Assembly (NCBI GenBank): GCA_022494885.1 | Contig: JAGVSM010002673.1 | Location: forward strand, 62,001 to 126,000 | From: Micrasema longulum | Taxonomy: Eukaryota > Arthropoda > Insecta > Trichoptera > Brachycentridae | Length of the DNA stretch: 64,000 bases | Direction of reading: 5' to 3' | Shown here: piece by piece, positions 55,146 through 64,000 of the stretch | How the letters are laid out: each line of letters begins with the position of its first letter | Position numbering within the stretch: position 1 is the first letter of the stretch | The notes under the pieces: model-generated | What the model was told of the DNA's origin: nothing | The model's database searches: none | What the model saw: only the letters and a program-made list of their open reading frames with translations | Translations under genes and position numbers: made by a program

Positions 55146-55720
55146 GAATCACATTACGAATTCGAATACGTTTCAAAACTACCGAAATGCAAAAACTATA
55201 CATTCCCCGGAACTGATTTCGCTCAGCGCCTGGCAATATTGACAAAAACAATGCTCACTAAAACAATGCTACCCCTTTAATACAAAACGAAGTGCAACTC
55301 ACGCCTTTAAATGCTTATTTAATATACATTATAAAATTAAATTGGACTGATTTTCTCACTTTAATACGAAATGACAGCCGGTTTAGCGCAAAAAATCAAC
55401 TTTTTCGAAAACGGCCAAAAGTAGTATCGAATATTTTTTTAAATATTTTTTGCATTCGGAGTAATCGAAAAGGCAACTTTTTAGACCCCTTTTATTTAGA
55501 AATTCGGAAAAAAAATTCGGCCTTACATAAAACACAGTTATTTGTAATAATAACATTATATTAGTTATGGTGTATATTTCTTACGTTATTTTCATTAATA
55601 TTATTATTATTTTTGTCCTTAACATCCAGCTTCTATGCCTAAGACAACAACACAGTGGCGATATGATTGGCAAAGCTCTAACCGACAATGGCTTTTTAAA
55701 ATTTAATTTTTAATTTTTAA
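55146..55720. other. No recognised gene
   Basis: ORF 55292-55564 (90 codons, basic and aromatic-rich) has no recognised domain; low-complexity AT sequence follows. Confidence 0.35.
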
Positions 55721-55724
55721 TTTT

Positions 55725-55945
55725 TATATGGGAGTATTTTTTACCTTGCTTATAATAGACAAGGTTTATATTTCAATAAGAGGATTTTCTGCTATTATTT
55801 TATTTTATTTTAGCTTAACTGTTGGAATCAGGAAGAATATTCTAATCTGGGCCAATCTGGTACTTCTCAGCATTTGCTAATGTGGAGAGGAAACCACTTA
55901 AAACTCTTCAGGAGAAGCCGGCCTATATATATTTGACTTTTATCA
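55725..55945 (+). repeat. Dispersed repeat Q, plus-strand copy
   Basis: Inverted counterpart of 25401-25615: TTTACCTTGCTTATAATAGA, AAGAGGATTTTCTGCTATTA, ACTGTTGGAATCAGGAAGAA and GGAAACCACTTAAAACTCTT. Confidence 0.75.
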
Positions 55946-56199
55946 TAAAACTAAATAAAATAAATAAATTTTAAAAAAGAAAAAAAAACGCGTAAGTTTT
56001 GTGTCACCCTTCATCTTCGTATGATGGCGAAGAACTAACTAGATGTGAAATTAAACCCTTACAACTAAATATACCAATTTCCAACCCCTATTTCATCATT
56101 TTGGAAACAAATTGTTTCGCAATATGCCTTTAATTTTTATGATACGAAATTCATACTCATGATTGAATTTTTTTTTATTGGAAATTCAATAGGCAATAA

Positions 56200-56770
56200 T
56201 TATTTATTACTAAGATACAGTTATAGTACCGAAATAAGAGCATGGCTATCAGCAGCAAACAGATGTTTTTTTAAAGTTTGTTTAAACACCTGGCATCCAA
56301 ATTGCTCTCTAGAAAAACTTAGAACATTATTTATAAAACTCTCGTCGGACTAGTCATAGCATATAGTGTCAAATGCTGGGCTATGGCCAAAAGAGATGAA
56401 AACATGGTATTAGTATTTATAAAAATATTAAAAAAGATATTTGGTTCTGTCAACCAAAACGGAGCGTGGAGGAGACGGTTTTTTCATGAATTAGAAGTAC
56501 AATATGGTGAATTCAACATTGCGCAACTCGTAAAAATGAGACGATTTCGATGGTTGGGTCATGTGCCCACAATTTATGATAATCGTACCCCCAAAATTTT
56601 TTTGTACCACTCCGGAAGGCAGACAAAGCAGAGGCAAACCAAACTTAAGATAGCTGGACAGTATGAAAAGTGACGGTGGAGCAATTGGCCTGACGAACTG
56701 GAGACATATTTTGGAGTAGGCCAGGGCCCACAACGGACTGTAGCGCTATTAATGATGAAGAAGAAACAAT
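56200..56770 (+). mobile_element. LINE-C RT C-terminus
   Basis: It reads STEIRAWLSAANRCFFKV, then (shift) SVKCWAMAKRDENMVLVFIK, ILKKIFGSVNQNGAWRRRFF, VKMRRFRWLGHVPTIYDNRT, and (shift) WSNWPDELETYFGVGQGPQR. These are characteristic blocks (RKIFGP..NG.WRRR..., WLGHV.R) of a widespread insect LINE ORF2 tail. Confidence 0.87.
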
Positions 56771-56854
56771 AATATTAAAATTTATTGCAGCATGGCAAAG
56801 CATTTTTTTATTACTTTTTTGAATTTTTTACATATTTTTAAATTCGGATTTTCG

Positions 56855-57642
56855 GCCACTAGCTCAATCACAAATAACTATCGACGTGCTTGAAAACATG
56901 CTAAGCATTTGAGCAATCACAATAAACAATAATGAACATGCTTAAGTAATCGCAGTCATAAGTCAACGCGTTTATAATCTTTAAGTCAACGCTCGTGTCG
57001 TTTGGTTTTTTGTTTTCCTCGTAAATAAATACAGTTCATTGGCGAAAAAATCGGTATTTAATATTTAAAAAAAAAACAATATATTGATTGCATTTGCAAA
57101 ATAGTAAGAAGTATCTAATTAAAAAAAATGTAAATTAAATTAAAATTACTATAGCGACTGCTTTTTTTGACATTTGGCTTACCAACCGCCACGGCCGGCT
57201 CAATGCAATGAATAGCATGATAAATAATTAATAAATAAATAGTTTTGGAATATTTTCAATATTTACAGCAGTGAAATTCAAATATGTGCTTGCGCAGCAG
57301 GATTACGCGTCGCGAGACGTAAATACGTATTTTGTCATTTTTAAATATTTTTTTTAGTTAAATAAAATATTTGAGTTCTTATAATTTACGCAAATATCTA
57401 ATTTTGAGGCCAATTTCAACGAGCTGTAAATAACTCACTATAAGAAAATGGGAATCAAGTTGGAGTAGAGTGGGATTCAAAACACGGACCCTTGATCCGT
57501 GAGTCCGAGACACTACCCGCGGGACCACAACCCGACTTCATATTGGGTGTTCACGGGTGTTCCATTGTGATCGCGGATACGATAAGCAGCCACGGTGAGA
57601 AATTGTCATCACGTCGATAGTTATTTGTGATTAAGCTACTGG
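56855..57642. mobile_element. Element N, complete, with 28-bp TIRs
   Basis: The left TIR (56861-56888, AGCTCAATCACAAATAACTA...GACGTG) and right TIR (57610-57637) match at 27 of 28 positions, and a CCA-like outer end is mirrored. No transposase is encoded. SINE-1 is inserted in its right half. A left part is at 42.94 kb. Confidence 0.8.
57350..57543 (-). mobile_element. SINE-1 copy inside element N
   Basis: In reverse: GGGTTGTGGTCCCGCGGGTA, GTGTCTCGGACTCACGGATC, a degraded B box TTTTGAATCCC, GAGTTATTTACAGCTCGTTG, and an A-rich end near 57350. The other element N copy lacks it. Confidence 0.83.
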
Positions 57643-57644
57643 AT

Positions 57645-58329
57645 CATTTAAATATTACTTTTAGTTAAATGTCACCACGTCTTTGTACCACATCTCATAA
57701 TTAATTTTATAATGGAATAATAAATCATTTCTAGAGTGTTTTTTGGTAAAATGAAAGACAATTCATTAAATGTATTCACAAGAGTCCGTGATCGATCACA
57801 AAGTAGAAATATTTAACAATCACATTAAAAATTAGGATTTATAAAAATTCTCGAATGTTTATACATCTGCTAAAAGTTTGCAATAACATTGTGTAATGGA
57901 GAGGTTCGGGGGATGAAACACCCACCCAAGCTTTCCATCCATTGAACAGATCAGTCCAGTAAAAACAAAAGACGACGTGTACAAAATATATACTCTTTAC
58001 CAACATGGTAAATAATTCAACAAGTCAATATTCTAAGAAAATACCTTTTTCGATATAATATTGTTTGATAAATGAAAGCATTCATAATCTGACAATATTA
58101 AATTGTAAAAATATTAAAACTTTTACGCGGTTTTTCAGGGCCAGTCCACGAAACTTCAGAGGAACGTGAGGAAGCTTAAAAAAAAAACTTTTTTTTCCAG
58201 AATGTCATTAAAAAAAATATATATGATCTCAAAATGGAGTATATCTTAATTTTTCGAACTAGCATCCCGTTCGCTAACCCTTAGTCTTCCCCGACAAAAA
58301 CGATTTAAAAAAAAAATATCACGTATCAA
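57645..58329. other. No recognised gene
   Basis: CGGTTTTTCAGGGCCAGTCC at 58128 repeats 28193. Otherwise unassigned. Confidence 0.4.
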
Positions 58330-58545
58330 AAGCACAAATATTAACATTTAAATTATCAAGTCCTACTGAACTGCATAAAATGCAGTTCGTCAGCAGTTGC
58401 TTATAGTTAAGTGCTTTTATATATACATAGTCATATCTCTTAAATTCTATTAACATATAAAAACTCTTATTACTATGAAAAAAAAGAAAATATGTACATC
58501 GAAAGTAAAAAAATTGACCAAATAAAAAAGAAAAACACAAAAAAG
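58330..58545 (-). mobile_element. LINE-M 3' UTR fragment
   Basis: AAGTCCTACTGAACTGCATA and CAGTTCGTCAGCAGTTGCTT parallel 46785-46830. Confidence 0.65.
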
Positions 58546-58559
58546 TACACTAAACAGAA

Positions 58560-59633
58560 GTGAGAGGGAGTGATAGTCTCTCCGTTGTCTTATTTTTTTA
58601 AATTTTTAAATTTTTTTATTTATTGGGGATATCAACAGAAATATATGTAACAAAAATACAACAAATAAAATATACAGAGAATAAAACCAATGACAGATAT
58701 CCACAGAAATACATTAAATACACGTACAATACATACTAGTGTGTTTGTGTGAGTGTAAGTGAGTGAGAGGGTGGGTGAGTGGGTGTTATATTGGAATGAG
58801 AGTGGACATGTGTGTAAATATTGCACAAGTGTCAAGTGTCGAAAATACAAAATACAAATTTTGAGCCATTTTAGTTTTATACAATAATCAGAAATGTGGT
58901 CATATATCCTAAGACCAAAAATATACCTTATGCATGTATTATGAAGTGGTTGAAGTTTATCGAGTTGCTCACAGCTTAAATCAGTCATGGAAACATCAGC
59001 GTAATCTAAAATGGGTAGTAGTAATGCTTGTACAAGAGTGCATTTAGTACTAATGGGTAAACAATTTTGCAACTTTCTAAGTGAGTGTAGACTGAAAAAT
59101 ATTTTGCGGCTTAATTCACTAGTATGAGCTCGCCAGCAGAGATGTTCATCCATAAGTACTCCCAGATTGTTTTATAGATTTCCTGTATTAGATATTGGTA
59201 CCATTGACATTAAGAGGATTAAGTGAAGTTTCGTCTAAATTACTGAGCAATCTTTGACTACCCGCAAACACAATTTGTGTTTAAGATGGGTTTATAAATA
59301 AACCATACTCTTTTGTACATGTTGAAACGCAATTTAGTGTATTAGACATCGATTCTATTGCTTCGCTGGTGCTTTCCGGTCTGCAATGAGGATATAATTG
59401 TAGTGAAGATATAGGCGGCCTCCGTGGTGTGGTGGTTAAGTCGCTTGGCTCACACATGGAAGGTTCCGGGTTCGATTCCCGGTGAGAACACAAAAAATAA
59501 ATGTGTTTTTTCTCAAGCCTGGGTATTCTGAGATGTAATTTACCACTGTTATTGCCCCCCCTGGCTTGTTGTGGTGCAAATAATTAAATAGATAAATAAA
59601 TCATCTGCATAAAGATGATACGCACAATTGAAT
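58560..59633 (-). mobile_element. LINE-D copy including RT YADD motif, split by SINE-2
   Basis: In reverse, HLYADD (catalytic RT motif, at about 59610-59630), the SINE-2 insertion, then LQLYPHCRPESTSEAIESMS, NTLNCVSTCTKEYGLFINPS, MDEHLCWRAHTSELSRKIFF, LVQALLLPILDYADVSMTDL and NTCIRYIFGLRIYDHISDY. It is the longest LINE-D copy and the only place where an RT active site is visible in the window. Confidence 0.9.
59416..59605 (+). mobile_element. SINE-2 copy in LINE-D RT domain
   Basis: GGCCTCCGTGGTGTGGTGGT head, GGTTCGATTCC B box, CTCAAGCCTGGGTATTCTGA, TTGTGGTGCAAATAATTAAA tail ending (ATAA)n. Opposite in orientation to its LINE-D host. Confidence 0.9.
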
Positions 59634-59712
59634 GTTTGAACATCCACAATTCCTCAACTCTTCCATATGTTGATTTTTGTGAAGTAAGGGAGCTGAAACC
59701 TTTTTTTCTTTT
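59634..59712. repeat. FB-A short fragment
   Basis: TTTGAACATCCACAATTCCT, CATATGTTGATTTTTGTGAA and GGGAGCTGAAACCTTTTT. Confidence 0.65.
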
Positions 59713-59879
59713 CTTGTCTTCTCTTACTAGACATTACTTGACACTATTCAAACCTATTTAATACATAAAAAATAAATATTATAAATATTGAAAAAAATTA
59801 CTTTTATGTCAAACATTTTACTAAATGTTATTTAATATTTGTATATAACCACTTACCGACTTCTTAACCTAGCCAGTGT

Positions 59880-61475
59880 ATGTTTGTCCTTATTATTTTT
59901 TTTAAATATATATTTGGACCCCTGTATTTAGTAGCCTTACGTGTCATGTACATTGTACAAGGCTAAGATACTCGGAAAAAAAAAGTTTTTGTTTATCTTG
60001 GAAATGGGATGTTCGATCACTCATTTTGGTCTCACCTTTATGAGTCCAACCACCATTGTTGCAAAGTCCAAGAACAATGGCGCGTGATAACTACTTTGAA
60101 CGACAGTGTAGATATCTGTTAAAGATATTCCATTTTTTCTGCATTCTGTTTCAAGATTATGGCTTTGTAAACCGAAAAATGGGCACTGAATGATGTTCGA
60201 TACTCTGTGAAGAAATATCATCGCATGGAAAATTCAATTAAATTCAGTTCAATTCATTTATTTTAAGTATATTACAAATATATATTCAATACGTACAACG
60301 TACATATTATAAAAAAGAAAAAAATACATAAAAGAGACTCATGTCAAAGTAGTAGGAGGATCCTGCTCCGTAAAACCCCTTCGGATACATGGAACAGATC
60401 AAAATCCAGAGCGATGTTGTTTAGCATAGCGGTAGCCCTTCCAACAGGCATAATCTTAGGCAGGTTGGTCCTGTAAATCGGAATATGAAACAATCTATGC
60501 TGACGCTGTCTAAGGTAATTATCAGGAACATACAAATCAATGCTCACCATAATCTCAGAATTATCGATCATACCGCGCAACAATCGACAAAAATGTGTAG
60601 TCAAATACACATTCCTTCTAGTCTCTAAACTGTTGTAGCCAAGCATACCCTGGAGAAACTCGTTCGGGTAGAGCCGAGGATAATACCCGCACTCTCCCAT
60701 GTTGAGATATCTCAGAAATTTTTTTTTTGATTTTTACTGTCATAAGAGAGTTCATCTGGCCCCCAAATCGTCGAGCCACTCTCGAGTCTACTTCGCACCA
60801 AGGAGTTGTAAAGAGTTCTCAGTACGCGGATATTTTCAAAAACCCGGGCAGTACGCAGAACAAATTCTAACATCTTCAATGCATTACCACTGATTGTCTC
60901 TATGTGTTCATGAAATTTCATGGTGCTCACAAATCGCCCAGATCCTTAACATTTTATATTTGTATCAGATTCTTGTCGTTCATTTCATCACAACAGTCAT
61001 AATTCCTCAATTTAAATCTATATGGGTAACTTTTCATAGCTCCGTGTCCGGTAAAAAATTTGGTCGTTTTGAAAGTAATTTGGTGATGATGACGGAAGTT
61101 TGCTGCATCAGCCAGCATTGGGAAAAATATTTGAGTGATTTAACCTGTAGAAGAAGCGCGGAAATGATTTTCCCAACGCTGCTGCGTATTTTGTTTTATA
61201 CAGCGTTTAGCAAACCTAAGAGGAAATTCTGAGAAAAAAGGTGCCGTTCTTTTACAAGTTGCGGCTCTTGCTCGTTCATCTGCTCTCTCACTTCCTACAA
61301 TACCAGCATGTCCTATTATCCAGCATATTTAAAAAATCATATCTCTGATTTTTAGATGCCTAATTTTACTCTGAATATTTACAATTAATGGATTTACCGA
61401 CCGAGTATCAGTTATAGCTTGAACGTCCGAACGACAATTTGATAATATTTTTGTTTGTCCTTATCAGTGCATGTG
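59880..61475 (-). mobile_element. LINE-G copy split by LINE-H
   Basis: The right part (61475-60965) reads in reverse the RNase H lead-in, ADERARAATCKRTAPFFSEF and QNTQQRWENHFRASSTGKIT up to MKSYPYRFKLRNYD. The left part (60235-59880) resumes with the zinc module and LETECRKNGISLTDIYTVVQ. The flanking codons match the uninterrupted copy at 29.33-29.85 kb. Confidence 0.88.
60236..60962 (-). mobile_element. LINE-H nested in LINE-G
   Basis: The minus strand reads MKFHEHIETISGNALKMLEF, LYNSLVRSRLESGSTIWGPD, then (shift) MGECGYYPRLYPNEFLQGML, GYNSLETRRNVYLTTHFCRL, IPIYRTNLPKIMPVGRATAM and LNNIALDFDLFHVSEGVLRS. A jockey-type ORF2 C-terminus, 5'-truncated, with only one frame change. Confidence 0.87.
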
Positions 61476-61479
61476 CTTA

Positions 61480-61665
61480 TAAAAATGCATGTCGTGTTGG
61501 TTTTATGTTTTTGTGCAACAATTATAGTGAAGGTGTATCATAAGTTTTGCACGTTGGTATAATTGGTGTCTTGGCGAAGATACTGGTACGTCTTGAAACC
61601 AGTAGACATTGAAAAGTCAGTAAGTGGTTATTTACAAATATTTAACAACATTTAGTAAAAAACAA
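61480..61665 (+). repeat. Repeat with hammerhead-like core, copy 2
   Basis: Homologous to 52200-52400. Its distal part (AAGTGGTTATTTACAAATAT) also occurs inverted at about 59800-59870, on the other side of LINE-G. Confidence 0.75.
61567..61608 (+). ncRNA. Degenerate hammerhead-like motif
   Basis: UGUC-UUGGCGA-(AGAUACUGGUACGUCUU)-GAAA-CCAG-UA-GACA. Helix I (UGUC/GACA) is kept, while the CUGANGA core and CCGG are each mutated. It retains GA at core positions 8-9, where copy 1 lost G8. Confidence 0.4.
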
Positions 61666-62729
61666 ATAAATAAAATCTACCTAGGAACAATATGGTTTTG
61701 TGCATCGTGGTTGGTAGTCTACTGCCTCTTCTAACACGAATTTATTGACAATTCACTTAATTGAAAAACAATAGGATACATTCAGACGTTCGTATCTTAC
61801 GATGTTATTCATAACTTAAAAAAAGTAAAAGACAAGTCTTGAAGAAAAACTAGACCCATTACTTTGACATTTTCCTTTATCCAAAGTGTCATCATTTAAT
61901 ATTTAAATATAAATGTACTGGCGACGCGAGGTCTAAGGGCGACGCGACGCCATTTGGAAGGAGGCGTCGGCGTCGGGACGCGTGAATTATATATAATGAT
62001 TATACATAGAAAACATGCGAGAAACGCGTTGAATATAAAGTGAATATTCTCATCAAAAATGCTATCAAGTTGTAGCCTTGAACAGAAAAAGTTGCATAGT
62101 AGGGATGCGCAAAATTGATTTGTAAAAAAAATCGAATAATTATTCGCAAAAGATATCTGTAGTTATTTATTCAATGAATTTGCAGTGCTTGGTACCAGAC
62201 GGCAATATTTACTGAACGCAGTGGTGGTCATCAAACTAACAGAGATGCGCATTCATCAGTTTCAAATCATTATGAGACTCGGAGTTCCAATAGCGAACTG
62301 ATTTCCTGACAAATGGTTAGAACTTTTGTAGAACAGAGATATTATTTATTTACAACTTCGGTACAAATAAAAATTACTTTGACATACTTATTGCTAAAGA
62401 CAAAATCTTAATACAAAAATGTCTTCCTTTACAAAATATGCAATAACAACTTAGATTACCCTCAACTGCTTGAGAAAAATTTGAATCCCCCAACGTACAA
62501 CTCGGCTGCAACAATTGTTTCATGTTGGTACGAACAATAATAAGAATGCATCTTTACTCTGAATTTTAAATAATTAAAACACGTTTTTTATTGATATGAT
62601 ATATATCCTCACTCTAAATAAATTTAATGAAAATGCTAGAACCCCTATTGAATATAATCATCATAATTGAATCTAACTCTATCTACCTAATATTATTTTT
62701 TAGTGAAATTTAATATTTGAATTTTTTTT
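61666..62729. other. 1 kb without a recognised gene
   Basis: A CpG-rich island-like patch (GGCGACGCGAGG..GGCGACGCGACGCC..GGCGTCGGCGTCGG) lies at about 61920-61980. The rest is AT-rich. Confidence 0.4.
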
Positions 62730-62985
62730 TCTTGTTTGAAAGAAGAAAGGAGGGAAGGCTTATCTGGGGTTACTCCGCATGGATCCGCTGGCGAAAGGAT
62801 TTTTAAGTCCGAGTAAATGAAAAACTTGTTCTTTTATTTTATATTTTTTTGTTTCGTTATTATTGTAATATTTTATATTTTTTACGTGTGAAATGATGCG
62901 GAGTGGCTTTTTAAAGGTACGTTTTTTTTTATCCCCCTTTGACATTGTATTTAGTAGTATATAAATAAATAAATAAATCTTCCAG
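62730..62985 (+). repeat. Dispersed repeat with (AATA)n tail
   Basis: TATCTGGGGTTACTCCGCAT matches 38505. GATGCGGAGTGGCTTTTTAA and CCTTTGACATTGTATTTAGT match about 40910-40975. It ends (AAAT)n at 62975, so it is probably a LINE 3' end. Confidence 0.68.
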
Positions 62986-63394
62986 CCAACCAAAAAATAG
63001 ACTGGTCAAAGGTAGAACTGGTAAAAAATTTGTATTAAATGACCAATATATTATATCAAAAGATACATAAAAAAATAAAATCATGAAAAATAACAGCTGT
63101 TTTTAAATTGAAAGATAAAACTTGCAGATAAAAGTACATTATGTGATACGTATTGAAGGATAAGGAATGTGGAATAAGATAATGAGTTTGGAAGGAGAGA
63201 GAAGAAGAACCAAGGAAAAACAAGGGATAAAAAACATATTAAAACAATAAAATACGGGGTTAAGGATACTAAGGAAATATAGTAATATTTCAGGCTATAC
63301 ATAAGACAAACTCCTATAAGCGACAAAACTACATAATATTTATTTATTTATTTATTGAATCATACAATTTTTTATTTTTTTTGTACTCTCGGGA

Positions 63395-63690
63395 GTTAAA
63401 AATTGGAAAATTGTTTTCAGGCGTTGCCTAGTATGTGCAATAATTCAGTCAGATGAATCTCTTTACAACCAAAAAGGTTTCAGCTCTTTAACATCACTAA
63501 AATCAACAGATGGAAGAATTGAAGAAATATGGATGTTCAAACATGGGCAAAATGGTAAATGTTACACAGTGTGTAAAGTGGCCACTTAAACCAGCCAATG
63601 ACGGGTCATAAGCCCTGTAAATGCCTAGACTTCCATTTTCCCTTATTTTAGGTATTCTCCATCCCTGTTGTAATTTGTTAATTTATATTA
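63395..63690. repeat. FB-A copy
   Basis: GGAAAATTGTTTTCAGGCGT through AACATGGGCAAAATGGTAAA and GTTACACAGTGTGTAAAGTG to CATCCCTGTTGTAATTTGTT. Confidence 0.82.
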
Positions 63691-63764
63691 TAGTTTATCT
63701 TTAGCTTTTTAATTTTAATTTTAATTTTCTTTTGATATGTTTTGCGACTTCATGTAATAATTTT

Positions 63765-63830
63765 AATATTTAATTCGTTGGTTGGAAGAAATTTCCATTT
63801 TGCAGTAAGTCCGCCAATGTATGATGTGAT
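63765..63830 (+). mobile_element. LINE-D 3' UTR remnant
   Basis: CGTTGGTTGGAAGAAATTTC and AAGTCCGCCAATGTATGATG match 14818-14870. Confidence 0.65.
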
Positions 63831-63849
63831 GGAATGATGTAGTCTGGTT

Positions 63850-64000
63850 ATACTTTATACTTTTATAATTTGATTGAATCAGTGCAAGAAAAATGTCTTC
63901 GTAACCTAGAATTTAAATGTAACCTGAGCAAAACCCTTCAGTTTTATGATCAGCGCCTAGAATATTTTGGTCTAGATAAGTTAGAATTTAGGAGACACAT
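63850..64000 (+). mobile_element. LINE ORF2 fragment running off the window
   Basis: An open frame reads YNLIESVQEKCLRNLEFKCN then LSKTLQFYDQRLEYFGLDKL. The IESVQ..FLRNL block is the same RT C-terminal region as in LINE-E, but the family differs. Confidence 0.68.

Noticed and set aside
1..64000. CRISPR arrays, operons, ribosome binding sites, riboswitches
   Set aside because: The window is eukaryotic (spliced gene, insect-type transposons); spaced repeats found are not CRISPR-like.

Overview
This is AT-rich, repeat-dense eukaryotic nuclear DNA, most likely from an arthropod and probably an insect. The reasons are spliced introns with canonical GT..AG borders, piggyBac and mariner transposase relics, RTE-, jockey/CR1- and R1-like non-LTR retrotransposon pieces, tRNA-headed SINEs, a Helitron ending in CTAG, and hammerhead-ribozyme-like repeats. 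The order or species cannot be fixed from the sequence. There are no bacterial features and no CRISPR.

Only one host gene is convincing: an intact three-exon gene for lipoyl(octanoyl)transferase 2 (LIPT2/LipB family) on the minus strand. Its CDS is 8102..7901, 6979..6767 and 5831..5500, 248 aa, with matching splice phases and both catalytic residues (Lys156, Cys190). Both introns hold retrotransposon fragments. The first downstream AATAAA lies inside a TIR element (4381-5399) that sits about 100 bp past the stop codon. Everything else recognisable is mobile-element debris, hairpins or simple repeats.

Family labels used below (mine, local to this window): RTE-A (RT C-terminus with a VEEFVYLGSMFTRDG-type block), LINE-B (ALSWAAFGKLK block), LINE-C (WRRRF/GHV block), LINE-D (MDEHLCWRAH block, 3' UTR beginning GGTTGGTTGGAAG), LINE-E (SPFYVNHIESVQHRLL block), LINE-F (CDYKLIVDHFVDPEY block), LINE-G (R1-like RNase H plus zinc knuckle), LINE-H (MLGYNSLETRR block), LINE-I, LINE-J, LINE-M; SINE-1, -2, -3; FB-A (fold-back repeat, about a dozen copies or pieces); element N (28-bp TIRs).

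Layout. 0-4 kb: two piggyBac relics and a mariner relic. 4.4-8.1 kb: TIR element and LIPT2. 8.8-12 kb: RTE-A copies, SINE-1 and a nested 361-bp TIR element. 12.0-12.5 kb: a tandem pair of about 220-bp units, each with a hammerhead-like motif (retrozyme-like). 12.8-33 kb: interleaved FB-A, LINE and SINE copies. 33-35.1 kb: LTR-like sequences around a 770-bp 9-bp-period minisatellite. 35.8-36.07 kb: a near-perfect 247-bp palindrome. 37-50 kb: mixed LINE, SINE, Helitron and FB-A copies. 50.8-51.7 kb: an R1-like LINE inserted in an LTR with a clear 14-bp target-site duplication. 52-64 kb: further hammerhead-like repeats, LINEs, element N and nested insertions, including a SINE inside a reverse-transcriptase YADD region and one LINE inside another.
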